Part shown: positions 43,843 through 51,719 of the stretch, piece after piece
How the letters are laid out: every line of letters begins with the position of its first letter
How positions within the stretch are numbered: position 1 is the first letter of the stretch
Assembly (NCBI GenBank): GCA_021787035.1
Contig: JAJYMM010000166.1
Span: forward strand, 25,971 to 89,970
DNA from: Actinomycetes bacterium
GTDB taxonomy: Bacteria; Actinomycetota; Acidimicrobiia; Acidimicrobiales; Palsa-688
Direction of reading: 5' to 3'
DNA: 64,000 nucleotides
Position numbers and translations under genes: made by a program
The notes under the pieces: generated by a model
Databases searched by the model: none
Seen by the model: the letters and a program-made list of their open reading frames with translations, nothing else
What the model was told of the DNA's origin: nothing

Positions 43843-46610
43843 TGCCCTGCCTGCCTTTGGCCCTCGCCCGCCAGCTCTCGTCCCAGCCCGAGGCCCTCCC
43901 ACACAGCCTCCAGCGCGTCGGGCGCCAGTTCCAGGCATTCGACCACGTTGAGGGACCACTGGGAAAAAGTGCCCGTGCTCACCCATGGGATCTCGCGAAG
44001 CGGGCGGAACGCTTCGCCCAAGGGGACTTGCCGGGGCTCGATCGGGAACCGGAGCCCCGAACCTTCGCCGACAAGCATCGCCCATGCCCGCGCCGCCAGC
44101 GCCGGGTCGACCCTGGTGGCCGCGGCGAAAGCCAGCAGGCGAGCGTAAAAGCCAGTCTGGGACCAGTTCTCCGCCCCGAGCACTCCCCGGCTTTCAACCT
44201 CCCGCTGCTCCGCCGACATCGCCGCATACGACGCCAGGTCGCAAAGCATCTCGGCGAGCCCCGAACCGGGCAGCAGGCGGGCAAGCTCCATCCATGTCTC
44301 CGGCCCCCCGAACGGCGCGACCATGTGGTAGGAGTAATTGTTGTCGCCTATGTGCTCGAGCCTCTTGGTCATTGGGTCATAGCCGAAAACCGGCCCCGAT
44401 GCCATCCCGAGGGCCGTCGACCCCAGGCACTTGATCCCGGTCTCGATGGCCGTAAGGCTAGCCGGGTTGCCAGTGCGCTCCCAATCGGTCATCCAGTTGG
44501 AGCAAAGCGCCGCCCAGTCCGGGCCGGTCCTGGCGTGGGTCGGCCAGTCGTCCCTCGGGACGAGCGTCCGGGCCGGGTCGAGGCGCACCATCGCTGCCTC
44601 CACGTTGGCCAGCACCTCGGCCATGACCTCGCCAGCACGCTCGTCGGTTGTGAGGTAGTAGAAGGGCCGGTGCAAGACCGCCATGCTGATCCGTGCCTCT
44701 TTGCAACCGCAGCCCCAGTGGCGCACGTTGTGGCGCGACCCGAGGCCGGCGTACGGGCCGGCGTGGTAGACGTCCACCTCAGAGGTGTGCCGTGACATGG
44801 CCGAAGCGGCGCGGAACACATCGGCCCGCCCGCTCCGGAGGAACGAGTACCAGAGCCACAGGTTGGGCACGAGCTCGGTGTTGTCCCAGGCGTACCCGCC
44901 GAGGTCGTAACGCCACGCGTGCCTGAGTGGGTCGTAGGAGTGCATGACGTCCCCGTAGTCCCAAAACCCGTACCAGCGACGCTGCTCGACTTCATCCACG
45001 TAAAAATCGAGGGCCGCACTCAGCTGGGCCTCCGTCCATCTTCGCGCCGCGCTATTTTCACCCGGCAAGCTCCACACACCGAGCGCCCCGCTACCGTGGT
45101 ACCAAGTCGGCTCGCACACGAGCTGGGGGCGAGCCGCTGCCATCTCCGCGAGAAAGCGGAGCGCTTCCGCGGGCCGAGGTAAAGCCAGCGGTTCGAGCCA
45201 GACCTCGTTGGTGTTGGCCACTCCCCGAGCGTCCGCACGCAGCTCCTCGAAGCCCTCATAAGCGGCATCGACGTGCGTCTCCGTGTCATAGTGGCGTAAG
45301 TCCATAGGCTCCGCGTCGGGCGACCAAAGCCAAGCGCGGACCACGGCCACGTCCGCCCCCAGGTCGGCGATCTCCAATGAACGGGGCGCCTTACGCCAGA
45401 AGTCCGCCACTGCTATGGCAAAGCCGCCTTCCTCGCCCCACACTCCGCCAGCGCCGCCCGACCTTCTCCCTTCGCCAGCGTTCACCCAAGCGCACCCCTC
45501 CCGCACCTGCTTCGAGATGCGGAAATGATCTGCTGACGCCTGGACGAGCTTGAAGGACCTCCACACCGCCTGGCCGCCCATCAGCTGGACCAGCCGGCCG
45601 TATCCGCCGCCTGCGCCGGTCGAGTGGCCGAACGCCTCGCCCGCTCCAGACAGGTCGAGCGCTTCGCCGGCCAGCTGGCGGCCGTAAAGGCCGCCGGCGT
45701 CCTTGCCTCGCCACGTCCAAAGCAGCTGCGCCGGCTCAGCGAAAAACCCCCCTTCCCCGGCGAACCTCACCTGCCGGTTGTAAGCGGGGCCAGTGAGCGG
45801 GACCGCCGCCTCCAAGCCGATGCCACAGCAAAAATCGACTTGTGGGTCCCCGTCAACAATAAACGTGTGCACGATACGGACACGCTTGGAGCCCCGGTAG
45901 AAGTACAGCCGCACGACAAAGGGCAGCCAGCTCTGAAAGCCCGTCGCGCCCTCGACACGGTGGGTACCCTCCGCCCGGACGACCAAGCGCAGTGGGCCGC
46001 TCTGCTCCACCGCCAAGGCGCTCAGGACCCCCGTTGCCCTAGCGCGCACCCGCTCCTCCCCGGTCGGCAGCCCTCGCCGGCGCTCTCGCTCTGCCACGAG
46101 ACGGACACCACAGCAGCGCAGCCCACCGTCCAGGGAGAGCTCGCGGACAAGCACCGGCCCGGTCCGCGCCAGTTCGCAATGGAGGGGCCCGGTGTCGATG
46201 ACGACGGCGTCGCTGCGCTCCGCAACCTCCAGGGCGCCACCGTCCGGGGCGCCACCGTGCAGGGCGCCACTGTGCACCTCTCCGGTGCTGGCGTGTGCCC
46301 CCGCCGCACCGCCGCCGTCCGCCCGCTCCCCCTGCCCCACGACAAGGCGCAGCGCGCTTCCTTGCTCCCGGCCCAAACGAGCTGCGTGGCCCGTCCACTT
46401 GACGCTGCCGTCAGGCCAACTCGCCATCAGCCACGTTTGTGACGCCAGGCTCGAGCCGTCACCCGAGACCAACCTAACCGCCCGCTCGTCTCGAAGCACT
46501 CCCTTCGACCAGGGGACTCCCCATGACACTTCGCACGGCGCCGAGGGAGCCTCACCACCGAGCCACCGGAGCACCACCTCGAGGTCCTTACCGCTCGCTA
46601 CCGTGCTCAC
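43839..46610 (-). CDS. YetA/PL26-like (exo-rhamnogalacturonan lyase family) protein
   Basis: 923 residues with the N-terminal RIFT-barrel features of the PcRGLX/YetA family (VSWGVPWSKGVLR, LMASWPDGSVKWTGHAA), a central beta-sandwich region and a C-terminal alpha/alpha toroid-like part (YDLGGYAWDNTELVPNLWLW, RHNVRHWGCGC). Fungal PcRGLX (polysaccharide lyase family 26) removes terminal units from rhamnogalacturonan I, so this protein probably attacks imported pectin-derived oligosaccharides; no signal peptide is seen, suggesting cytosolic action. Start is GTG 46610 with AAGGTGA upstream. An Ala/Gly/His-rich insert near residue 110 contains short repeats. It follows two sugar permeases. Confidence 0.8.
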   Translation of the reverse strand: MSTVASGKDLEVVLRWLGGEAPSAPCEVSWGVPWSKGVLRDERAVRLVSGDGSSLASQTWLMASWPDGSVKWTGHAARLGREQGSALRLVVGQGERADGGGAAGAHASTGEVHSGALHGGAPDGGALEVAERSDAVVIDTGPLHCELARTGPVLVRELSLDGGLRCCGVRLVAERERRRGLPTGEERVRARATGVLSALAVEQSGPLRLVVRAEGTHRVEGATGFQSWLPFVVRLYFYRGSKRVRIVHTFIVDGDPQVDFCCGIGLEAAVPLTGPAYNRQVRFAGEGGFFAEPAQLLWTWRGKDAGGLYGRQLAGEALDLSGAGEAFGHSTGAGGGYGRLVQLMGGQAVWRSFKLVQASADHFRISKQVREGCAWVNAGEGRRSGGAGGVWGEEGGFAIAVADFWRKAPRSLEIADLGADVAVVRAWLWSPDAEPMDLRHYDTETHVDAAYEGFEELRADARGVANTNEVWLEPLALPRPAEALRFLAEMAAARPQLVCEPTWYHGSGALGVWSLPGENSAARRWTEAQLSAALDFYVDEVEQRRWYGFWDYGDVMHSYDPLRHAWRYDLGGYAWDNTELVPNLWLWYSFLRSGRADVFRAASAMSRHTSEVDVYHAGPYAGLGSRHNVRHWGCGCKEARISMAVLHRPFYYLTTDERAGEVMAEVLANVEAAMVRLDPARTLVPRDDWPTHARTGPDWAALCSNWMTDWERTGNPASLTAIETGIKCLGSTALGMASGPVFGYDPMTKRLEHIGDNNYSYHMVAPFGGPETWMELARLLPGSGLAEMLCDLASYAAMSAEQREVESRGVLGAENWSQTGFYARLLAFAAATRVDPALAARAWAMLVGEGSGLRFPIEPRQVPLGEAFRPLREIPWVSTGTFSQWSLNVVECLELAPDALEAVWEGLGLGRELAGEGQRQAGQ

Positions 46611-46617
46611 CGCCGGT

Positions 46618-47547
46618 TCACCTTATGCCGCTGTTCAAGTTGACACCTTCTATCAGCCGGCCCTGCACCATAAAGAAGGCGATCAGCACTGGGACCATGG
46701 CGATCAGGGCCAAGGACATCTCGTAAGGGATGAGGTAGTTCTGCGTGGTCGTAGCCCCGAACTCGTACAGGCCTTCGGTGTAGGTCCAGGTGTGCTCTGG
46801 GGTCAGGTAGACCAACGGGCCGAGCAGGTCCCCCCAGGACGCGAACGCCTGGTACCACGCCGCGACCCAGAGCACGGGCTTCAGCAGGGGCAGCATCACG
46901 GAACGAAACACACGGAACGTCGAGGCGCCGTCCACCCGTGCCGCCTCCTCGATCTCAATTGGGATCGTCCGCATGAACTGGCGGATCAGAAAGATGTTGA
47001 ACGGCCCCCCTCCGAACCACGCCGGCACGATCAGTGGCCACAGCGTGTCCAGCCACCCGATGTCCTTCATGATGATATAGATCGGGATGAACGTGACGAT
47101 GTAGGGCAACATCAACGTCGTCAACACCACCATGAACCAGAAGTCCCGGCCCCAGAACTGGAGGCGGCCGAAGCCGTAAGCGCACACCGCTGCCGAGCCG
47201 ACGGCCCCGAACGTGGCTGCCGCGACGATGATGGCCGAGTGCTCAAGCATCGCGGCAAACGGCATCAAGGAGTAGGGGGCCGTTATGTTGCCCAACTGGG
47301 GGACCTTGGGCCACCACGTGAGGGGAAGTGACACAGATTCCCTCGGCGTCTGCAGCGCCGTGTTCACGATCCAATAAAACGGGAACAGGAACAGCACCGA
47401 CAGCAGGGACAGGAGCACGTAGCGCCACCCCTTCGACCAGCGCCGCGCACGGAGAGGGCGCGTGCCACGAGCCGACCTCCCCCGGACGCGCTCGACGGCC
47501 GCCTCTTCATAGGCGCCGGCCGCTACCGGCTGGACTCCCACGCTCAC
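46618..47547 (-). CDS. carbohydrate ABC transporter permease (MalG-like)
   Basis: Family 1 (CUT1) sugar permease of 309 residues with about six membrane helices (first: LLSLLSVLFLFPFYWIVNTA). The ATPase-contact EAA loop reads EEAARVDGASTFRVF. An Arg-rich N-terminal tail precedes the first helix. ATG 47547 overlaps the stop of the MalF-like gene (ATGA). No ATPase gene is in this operon, so a shared multi-sugar ATPase encoded elsewhere is probably used, which is common for CUT1 systems in actinobacteria. Confidence 0.94.
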   Translation of the reverse strand: MSVGVQPVAAGAYEEAAVERVRGRSARGTRPLRARRWSKGWRYVLLSLLSVLFLFPFYWIVNTALQTPRESVSLPLTWWPKVPQLGNITAPYSLMPFAAMLEHSAIIVAAATFGAVGSAAVCAYGFGRLQFWGRDFWFMVVLTTLMLPYIVTFIPIYIIMKDIGWLDTLWPLIVPAWFGGGPFNIFLIRQFMRTIPIEIEEAARVDGASTFRVFRSVMLPLLKPVLWVAAWYQAFASWGDLLGPLVYLTPEHTWTYTEGLYEFGATTTQNYLIPYEMSLALIAMVPVLIAFFMVQGRLIEGVNLNSGIR

Positions 47548-48506
47548 CGGCTCGTCCCCACGTAAAAGACCCAGCGGCGCGACGTCCGGAACACCAACAA
47601 GGTGAGCACGAGGATCACCGCGAACATCACCCAGGCGGCAGCTGATGCGTAACCCATCTCAAAGTTCCCGAAGGCCTGCCTATAGATAAAGATGTTGGCG
47701 AAGTCGAGGGCCCCGAGCGGCGCCCCTGTGTCGCCGCCTGAGATCACGAAGTTGGTCGCGAACGTCTGGAGAGCCGTGATCATCCCAAGGACGAGGTTGA
47801 AGAAGATCGTGGGTGTGATGAGTGGGACAACGACCGACCAGAGCCTCCGGAGGACGCCCGCACCGTCCACCTCGGACGCCTCGAGCAGGTCGCGCGGCAC
47901 GCTCTGCAGCGCTGCCAGCCAGATGATCATGCTGCCTCCCGCGGAGCCCCAGAAAACGAGGATCAGCAGGCTCCAAAACGCCGTCGCAGGCGAGTTGAAG
48001 AACGGGATGGGGTTCGATACCACCCCCAGCTGCAACAGGATGTAGTTGACGACACCGTACTGCGAGCCCGAGAGCATCGTCGTCCACAGCTCCGCGCCGG
48101 CGACGATCGGGATAACCGCGGGTATGTAAAAGACCGTGCGGTAGAGCCGGATCGCCTTGCCTGGCCTGTTGAGCAGGAGCGCTATCCCGAGCCCGATCAC
48201 GAGGCTGCCCGGCACGCTCACAGCCGCGTACAAGAGCGTGATCTTGAACGAGTGCAGGAAGACCGGGTCGTTGAAGAGCTGCCGGTAGTTGGCCAAGCCG
48301 ATCCACTTCGGGGCCTGCAGCACGTTGTAGCTCGTGAAGGAGTAGTAAAGCGACAGGAACATCGGCCCGAACACCCAGAGCACGAGGCCCAAGAGCACAG
48401 GAGAAATGAAAAGGTAGCCCTCTCGGAGCCTCTTGCGCTGTTGTCGCGAGAGCCGGCCCCTCCGGGAGGTGGACTGGTCCCCCCGGAGAAGCACGACGCT
48501 GGCCAT
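47544..48506 (-). CDS. carbohydrate ABC transporter permease (MalF-like)
   Basis: Partner permease of 320 residues. The basic N-terminus is followed by the first helix (LFISPVLLGLVLWVFGPMFL), and the EAA-type loop is LLEASEVDGAGVLRRL. It sits 8 bases after the binding-protein stop and overlaps the MalG-like gene by 4 bases. Confidence 0.94.
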   Translation of the reverse strand: MASVVLLRGDQSTSRRGRLSRQQRKRLREGYLFISPVLLGLVLWVFGPMFLSLYYSFTSYNVLQAPKWIGLANYRQLFNDPVFLHSFKITLLYAAVSVPGSLVIGLGIALLLNRPGKAIRLYRTVFYIPAVIPIVAGAELWTTMLSGSQYGVVNYILLQLGVVSNPIPFFNSPATAFWSLLILVFWGSAGGSMIIWLAALQSVPRDLLEASEVDGAGVLRRLWSVVVPLITPTIFFNLVLGMITALQTFATNFVISGGDTGAPLGALDFANIFIYRQAFGNFEMGYASAAAWVMFAVILVLTLLVFRTSRRWVFYVGTSR

Positions 48507-48514
48507 GCGGTCGC

Positions 48515-49876
48515 CTACCCCTGTGTCGCGAGCCAGTTGTTGATCGCGTTGGTCGCGGCCGTGAAGGCCTGCTTGACGCTCTCCTTCTTCAACTGCACCG
48601 CAGTCCAGGCATTTGCGATCGCGGTGTAGGCAGTGCCATCGGACCCGAGCTCGAGCTTCGCCGGCGGCGTCACGATGTCCTGGGTGTAGGAGTCGAACGC
48701 CCCAGCATTGAAGCTGTAGTGGTAGGTGGACTTCGTGAAGCTGTACTTAGCTGCCCACTCGTTGCCCTTCGTCAGGTCCAGGCGGAGAGGGATCCAACCT
48801 TCGGCCTTCGCGGCTGCCGCCTCACCTTGCTTGGAGAGCATCCACATCTCGAAGGCCGCTGCCGCCTTTGGGTTTTTGGCATCGATCGTCGCCGCGAAGC
48901 CGATCATCCCTGCCCCGTCCGCCGGGTGAGGCGACAGAAGGGGGAAATTGACGATGTTGACCTTGAAGTTGACCGTCGACCAGGCCGTACCCTTGGCGTT
49001 GGGCCACGTGAGCACCTGGTCGGGCACGACGATGTCGAAAGCGGCCCGACCCGAGTCGAAGGGATCCACGCTCTTGGGAAGGTTGTCCATCCAGGCGGTG
49101 CAGCTCCGGGAAAAGTTAGCCAGCTCAGTCAAGCCCTTGAGGGATGCCGGCGAATCAAAGGTGGCCTTGGTCCCAGCCGCGTTGAGGGCGCCGCCGCCCG
49201 TGGACACCATGAAGGGGTCATAGAGGATGTACGAGGTGTAGGGCAAGTTAGTCCCGACCCCGTAGTAGGTCTTGCCGCCCACCTTCTGGCCGTTGATCGC
49301 GCAAGCTTCCTTTTGGAACTGCGCCCAAGTCCAGCCTTCTTTCGGGATCGGCTGGTGGAACATGGCAAGTACGCTCGGGTTGTAAGCTACGACGGCCTCG
49401 TCGAAACCTCGAGGAACCACGTACTGGTTGCCGTTGTACTGGCCGAGCGCCATGATGCCCTTGATGAAGTCCGACTGCTTGTACCCGTAGGCCTTCATAT
49501 AGGGGCTCAGGTTCATAAAGACGCCGTGGGAGGCAAAATAGTACGTGTCCACGTCGGCCGAGCGGGTCAGGTCCGGGAGCTTGTGGGCGGCGGCCGCGGA
49601 CACCATGGAGGCGTCGTTGGTAGCCGTAGCCGAGTTGACGACCTTCACCTTGATGTTCGGGTAAGCCTTTTCGAACGTTGAAACATACGCTGGGGCACCA
49701 TCGCTCGAGCTCTGCCAGAGCACCAGCTGGGCGCTCGCGTCCTTCGGCTCCACCAGGTTGCTGTTGCGGGTACTGCTCGCCCAAGCGGGGGCCGGGGCAA
49801 TGCTAAAGGCACTGATAGCAGCAAGCGCTACCAGGCTGCTTGGCACAGCGCGCCTCGAATGGTAATGGCTGTCCAT
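48515..49876 (-). CDS. family 1 extracellular sugar-binding protein
   Basis: Captures the sugar for the MalF/MalG-like permeases. 453 residues with signal peptide (SSLVALAAISAFSIAPAPAWA) and family 1 features (ITLW-like LVLWQSSSDG, FEKAYPNIKVKVV, GFAATIDAKNPKAAAAFEMW). AAGGAGGGG lies 9 bases before the ATG. It is first in the operon with the permeases, the YetA-like lyase and the oxidoreductase. Its upstream region has a consensus TTGACA -35 and a palindromic LacI-type site. Confidence 0.94.
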   Translation of the reverse strand: MDSHYHSRRAVPSSLVALAAISAFSIAPAPAWASSTRNSNLVEPKDASAQLVLWQSSSDGAPAYVSTFEKAYPNIKVKVVNSATATNDASMVSAAAAHKLPDLTRSADVDTYYFASHGVFMNLSPYMKAYGYKQSDFIKGIMALGQYNGNQYVVPRGFDEAVVAYNPSVLAMFHQPIPKEGWTWAQFQKEACAINGQKVGGKTYYGVGTNLPYTSYILYDPFMVSTGGGALNAAGTKATFDSPASLKGLTELANFSRSCTAWMDNLPKSVDPFDSGRAAFDIVVPDQVLTWPNAKGTAWSTVNFKVNIVNFPLLSPHPADGAGMIGFAATIDAKNPKAAAAFEMWMLSKQGEAAAAKAEGWIPLRLDLTKGNEWAAKYSFTKSTYHYSFNAGAFDSYTQDIVTPPAKLELGSDGTAYTAIANAWTAVQLKKESVKQAFTAATNAINNWLATQG

Positions 49877-49962
49877 ATGGTCTTTCCCCTCCTTGTCCTG
49901 GAGGCCGCTCCGACGTGGCTGCGCTGTCCTCCCCGCACAGCCACGCGTCCTCGTCGGCCGTC

Positions 49963-49976
49963 TTGAAACGTTCTAA
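49963..49976. promoter_or_regulatory. LacI-type operator in leader of the sugar-transport operon
   Basis: TTGAAACGTTCTAA is an imperfect palindrome with core AACGTT and central CG. It lies 16-29 bases downstream of the minus-strand -10 element, a road-block position for a repressor. Confidence 0.6.
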
Positions 49977-49991
49977 GCCACCGGGAAGACC

Positions 49992-50021
49992 ACTTTACCG
50001 ATGCACCGGCTCACCTGTCAA
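49992..50021 (-). promoter_or_regulatory. promoter of the sugar-transport/lyase operon
   Basis: On the minus strand a perfect TTGACA (50021-50016) is followed after 18 bases by TAAAGT (49997-49992, 4/6). It points toward the sugar-binding-protein gene. Confidence 0.6.
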
Positions 50022-50029
50022 GGCACCTC

Positions 50030-50058
50030 TTGACGACTCGGTAAGCGCTTGCTATAAC
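50030..50058 (+). promoter_or_regulatory. near-consensus sigma70 promoter with LacI operator in the spacer
   Basis: TTGACG (50030-50035), a 17-base spacer, then TATAAC (50053-50058). The spacer contains the palindrome AAGCGCTT (50043-50050) within GTAAGCGCTTGC, which resembles CcpA/LacI-family sites. It drives the beta-helix gene at 50116. Confidence 0.75.
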
Positions 50059-50115
50059 GAGTCCGAGTAGATCACTCAGAGCGGGCATAATCCCACAGCA
50101 CGTCCAGGAGGGAAC

Positions 50116-51597
50116 ATGGAGCGCATCGAGCACGCCGTCCTGCCAGACCAAGATCCACGCCAAGACCACATCGCCCGCGTCACGGGCCACTTGATGAGCC
50201 GGCGCGCCGCCATCGCTGCGGGCCTGGGGGGTGGCTCGGCTCTCTTCGCCGGGTTGGCCCTCCAGGGGCGGGTGGCAGGCGCCCAACCCGGGCCCCCGAC
50301 GACCGGTGCCACCGCGACCACGACGTCCATCGCGAGCCCGACGTCCATCGCGAGCCCGACGAGCGCCGTCCCTGGCACCACGGCGGTCCCGGGCAGCCTG
50401 CCCGGCCCCCCACTGCCGCCAAACCAGGCCGGCGGCGTCAATGTCAGGGACTTCGGCGCCACCGGCAACGGCACCACCGACGACGGGCCTGCTGTCCAAC
50501 GCGCCATAAACGCCGCCCAGAGCACCAAGGCGGGCTTGGTCATTTTCCCCCCGGGGACCTACCTCGTAAACGAGACCCTGCAGGCTCAAGCACCCATCCG
50601 CATCGTCGGGCTCGGCGGCTGGTCGTCCACTACGCTCGTCTTCTCCCCGTCGCTAGCCACGGGGCTGTCGGTCACTTCAGGAGGCAACTACCCGGGCTCG
50701 GGCATCGAGATCGCCGGGTTGCAGTTCGAGTACGGAGGGAGCGGCAACGCCGTGTACCTCTCGGGCGGCTACCCCAACACGCTAGTCCAGGGCTGTCGCT
50801 TTTACCTGAGCGGTACGGGCAACGGCACCGGTCTTTACACGACTGGCCAGCATGACGACATGATCACACAGTGTCAGTTTTATGGCTCTAGCACCACCGT
50901 CGGTTCCGGTATCGCCCTCAACGACACGGACAACGCCAAGATCATCGACAATGTGTTCTACAAGCTCGGCTATGGTGTCTATGGAATTCGAGGCGCGAAC
51001 CGAGTTGACGATGCCGGCTGCCTGCTCGTCTCGAACTCGATGTACGGGTTCACAGACGCCTTCCACTTCGAGGGGTGGGAGCTGGTGCAGGCGATCGGCA
51101 ACATCGTCGACGGCGCGTTTAGCCGGTGCTTCTACCTCCAGGACTGCTACCACTCGATCATCGCTGAGAACTACCTCGGCATAAACGGCACCGACTACGG
51201 GCTGCTCATCGAGACGAGGCAACCTTACGGCGTCGGGTTCCTCGGCCAGCTCACCGTCCGGGGCAACTACCTCAACCACTACGAGGGCACTTCAGGGTCA
51301 CCTGCCATCGGCGTCGTCGGCGCCAGCGCCACCCTCCCTGAGGACCAGGTGACTATCGAGGGCAACATCTTGAACGGCTACCCAAATTCTGGGGGCATCT
51401 ACCTGCACAACGCCCAGAACGTGATGGTCTCCATGAACACGCTCAACAGGGCTGCATCCAGCCCCGCCGGCGTCGTCTCGATCCTGGACGACACACCCGG
51501 CCACAACTACATCCTCAATAACTTGGTAGACGCGCCTGTCCAGGCTCAGGGCGACTACGTCCAAAACAACTTCACCCGCATTGCCTACCCCACCTGA
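50116..51597 (+). CDS. Tat-exported right-handed beta-helix (pectate-lyase-superfamily) protein
   Basis: 493 residues. A twin-arginine signal (SRRAAIAAGLGGGSALFAG) predicts folded export. After a Thr/Ser/Pro linker the mature part opens with NVRDFGATGNGTTDDGPAVQ, the signature of the pectate lyase superfamily (Pfam Pectate_lyase_3 type) found in polygalacturonases and rhamnogalacturonan-active enzymes, and continues in Asn/Gly-rich beta-helix rungs (IIDNVFY, VSNSMYGF, IAENYLGING, VTIEGNILNG). AGGAGGG lies just before the ATG. Divergent from the sugar-transport operon and likely co-regulated, it is a candidate extracellular depolymerase; catalytic residues cannot be assigned with confidence. 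Confidence 0.88.
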   Translation: MERIEHAVLPDQDPRQDHIARVTGHLMSRRAAIAAGLGGGSALFAGLALQGRVAGAQPGPPTTGATATTTSIASPTSIASPTSAVPGTTAVPGSLPGPPLPPNQAGGVNVRDFGATGNGTTDDGPAVQRAINAAQSTKAGLVIFPPGTYLVNETLQAQAPIRIVGLGGWSSTTLVFSPSLATGLSVTSGGNYPGSGIEIAGLQFEYGGSGNAVYLSGGYPNTLVQGCRFYLSGTGNGTGLYTTGQHDDMITQCQFYGSSTTVGSGIALNDTDNAKIIDNVFYKLGYGVYGIRGANRVDDAGCLLVSNSMYGFTDAFHFEGWELVQAIGNIVDGAFSRCFYLQDCYHSIIAENYLGINGTDYGLLIETRQPYGVGFLGQLTVRGNYLNHYEGTSGSPAIGVVGASATLPEDQVTIEGNILNGYPNSGGIYLHNAQNVMVSMNTLNRAASSPAGVVSILDDTPGHNYILNNLVDAPVQAQGDYVQNNFTRIAYPT

Positions 51598-51610
51598 ACA
51601 CGCCTGCCCC

Positions 51611-51636
51611 CGCCACTGGGCAGGCCAGCGGTGGCG
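51611..51636. terminator. possible hairpin between beta-helix gene and uvrD-like gene
   Basis: CGCCAC pairs with GTGGCG around a loop with an inner TGG/CCA pair, in the convergent gap. No T-tract on either side. Confidence 0.3.
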
Positions 51637-51677
51637 ACGGCGCCGCTTGGCACGAGAGGAGCCGCCCCGGCCCCGGG

Positions 51678-51719
51678 GGGCTGCTGCCAGAGGTGCCCGG
51701 AGGGCTACTGCCAGAGGTG
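51678..51719. repeat. 18-bp direct repeat spanning the uvrD-like stop codon
   Basis: GGGCTRCTGCCAGAGGTG at 51678-51695 and 51702-51719. The second copy covers the last codons (HLWQ) and TAG of the helicase gene on the minus strand; the first lies beyond the stop. Confidence 0.85.

Larger units (their letters stand above)
43742..43864. repeat. 41-bp tandem repeat x3 across a gene junction
   Basis: Three units (43742-43782, 43783-43823, 43824-43864), each from CCGCCGGCGTAATGGTCATT to GCCTTTGGCCC. On the minus strand each contains the end of the lyase gene (QRQAGQ, TGA) overlapping the start of the oxidoreductase gene (ATGACC). Confidence 0.98.
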
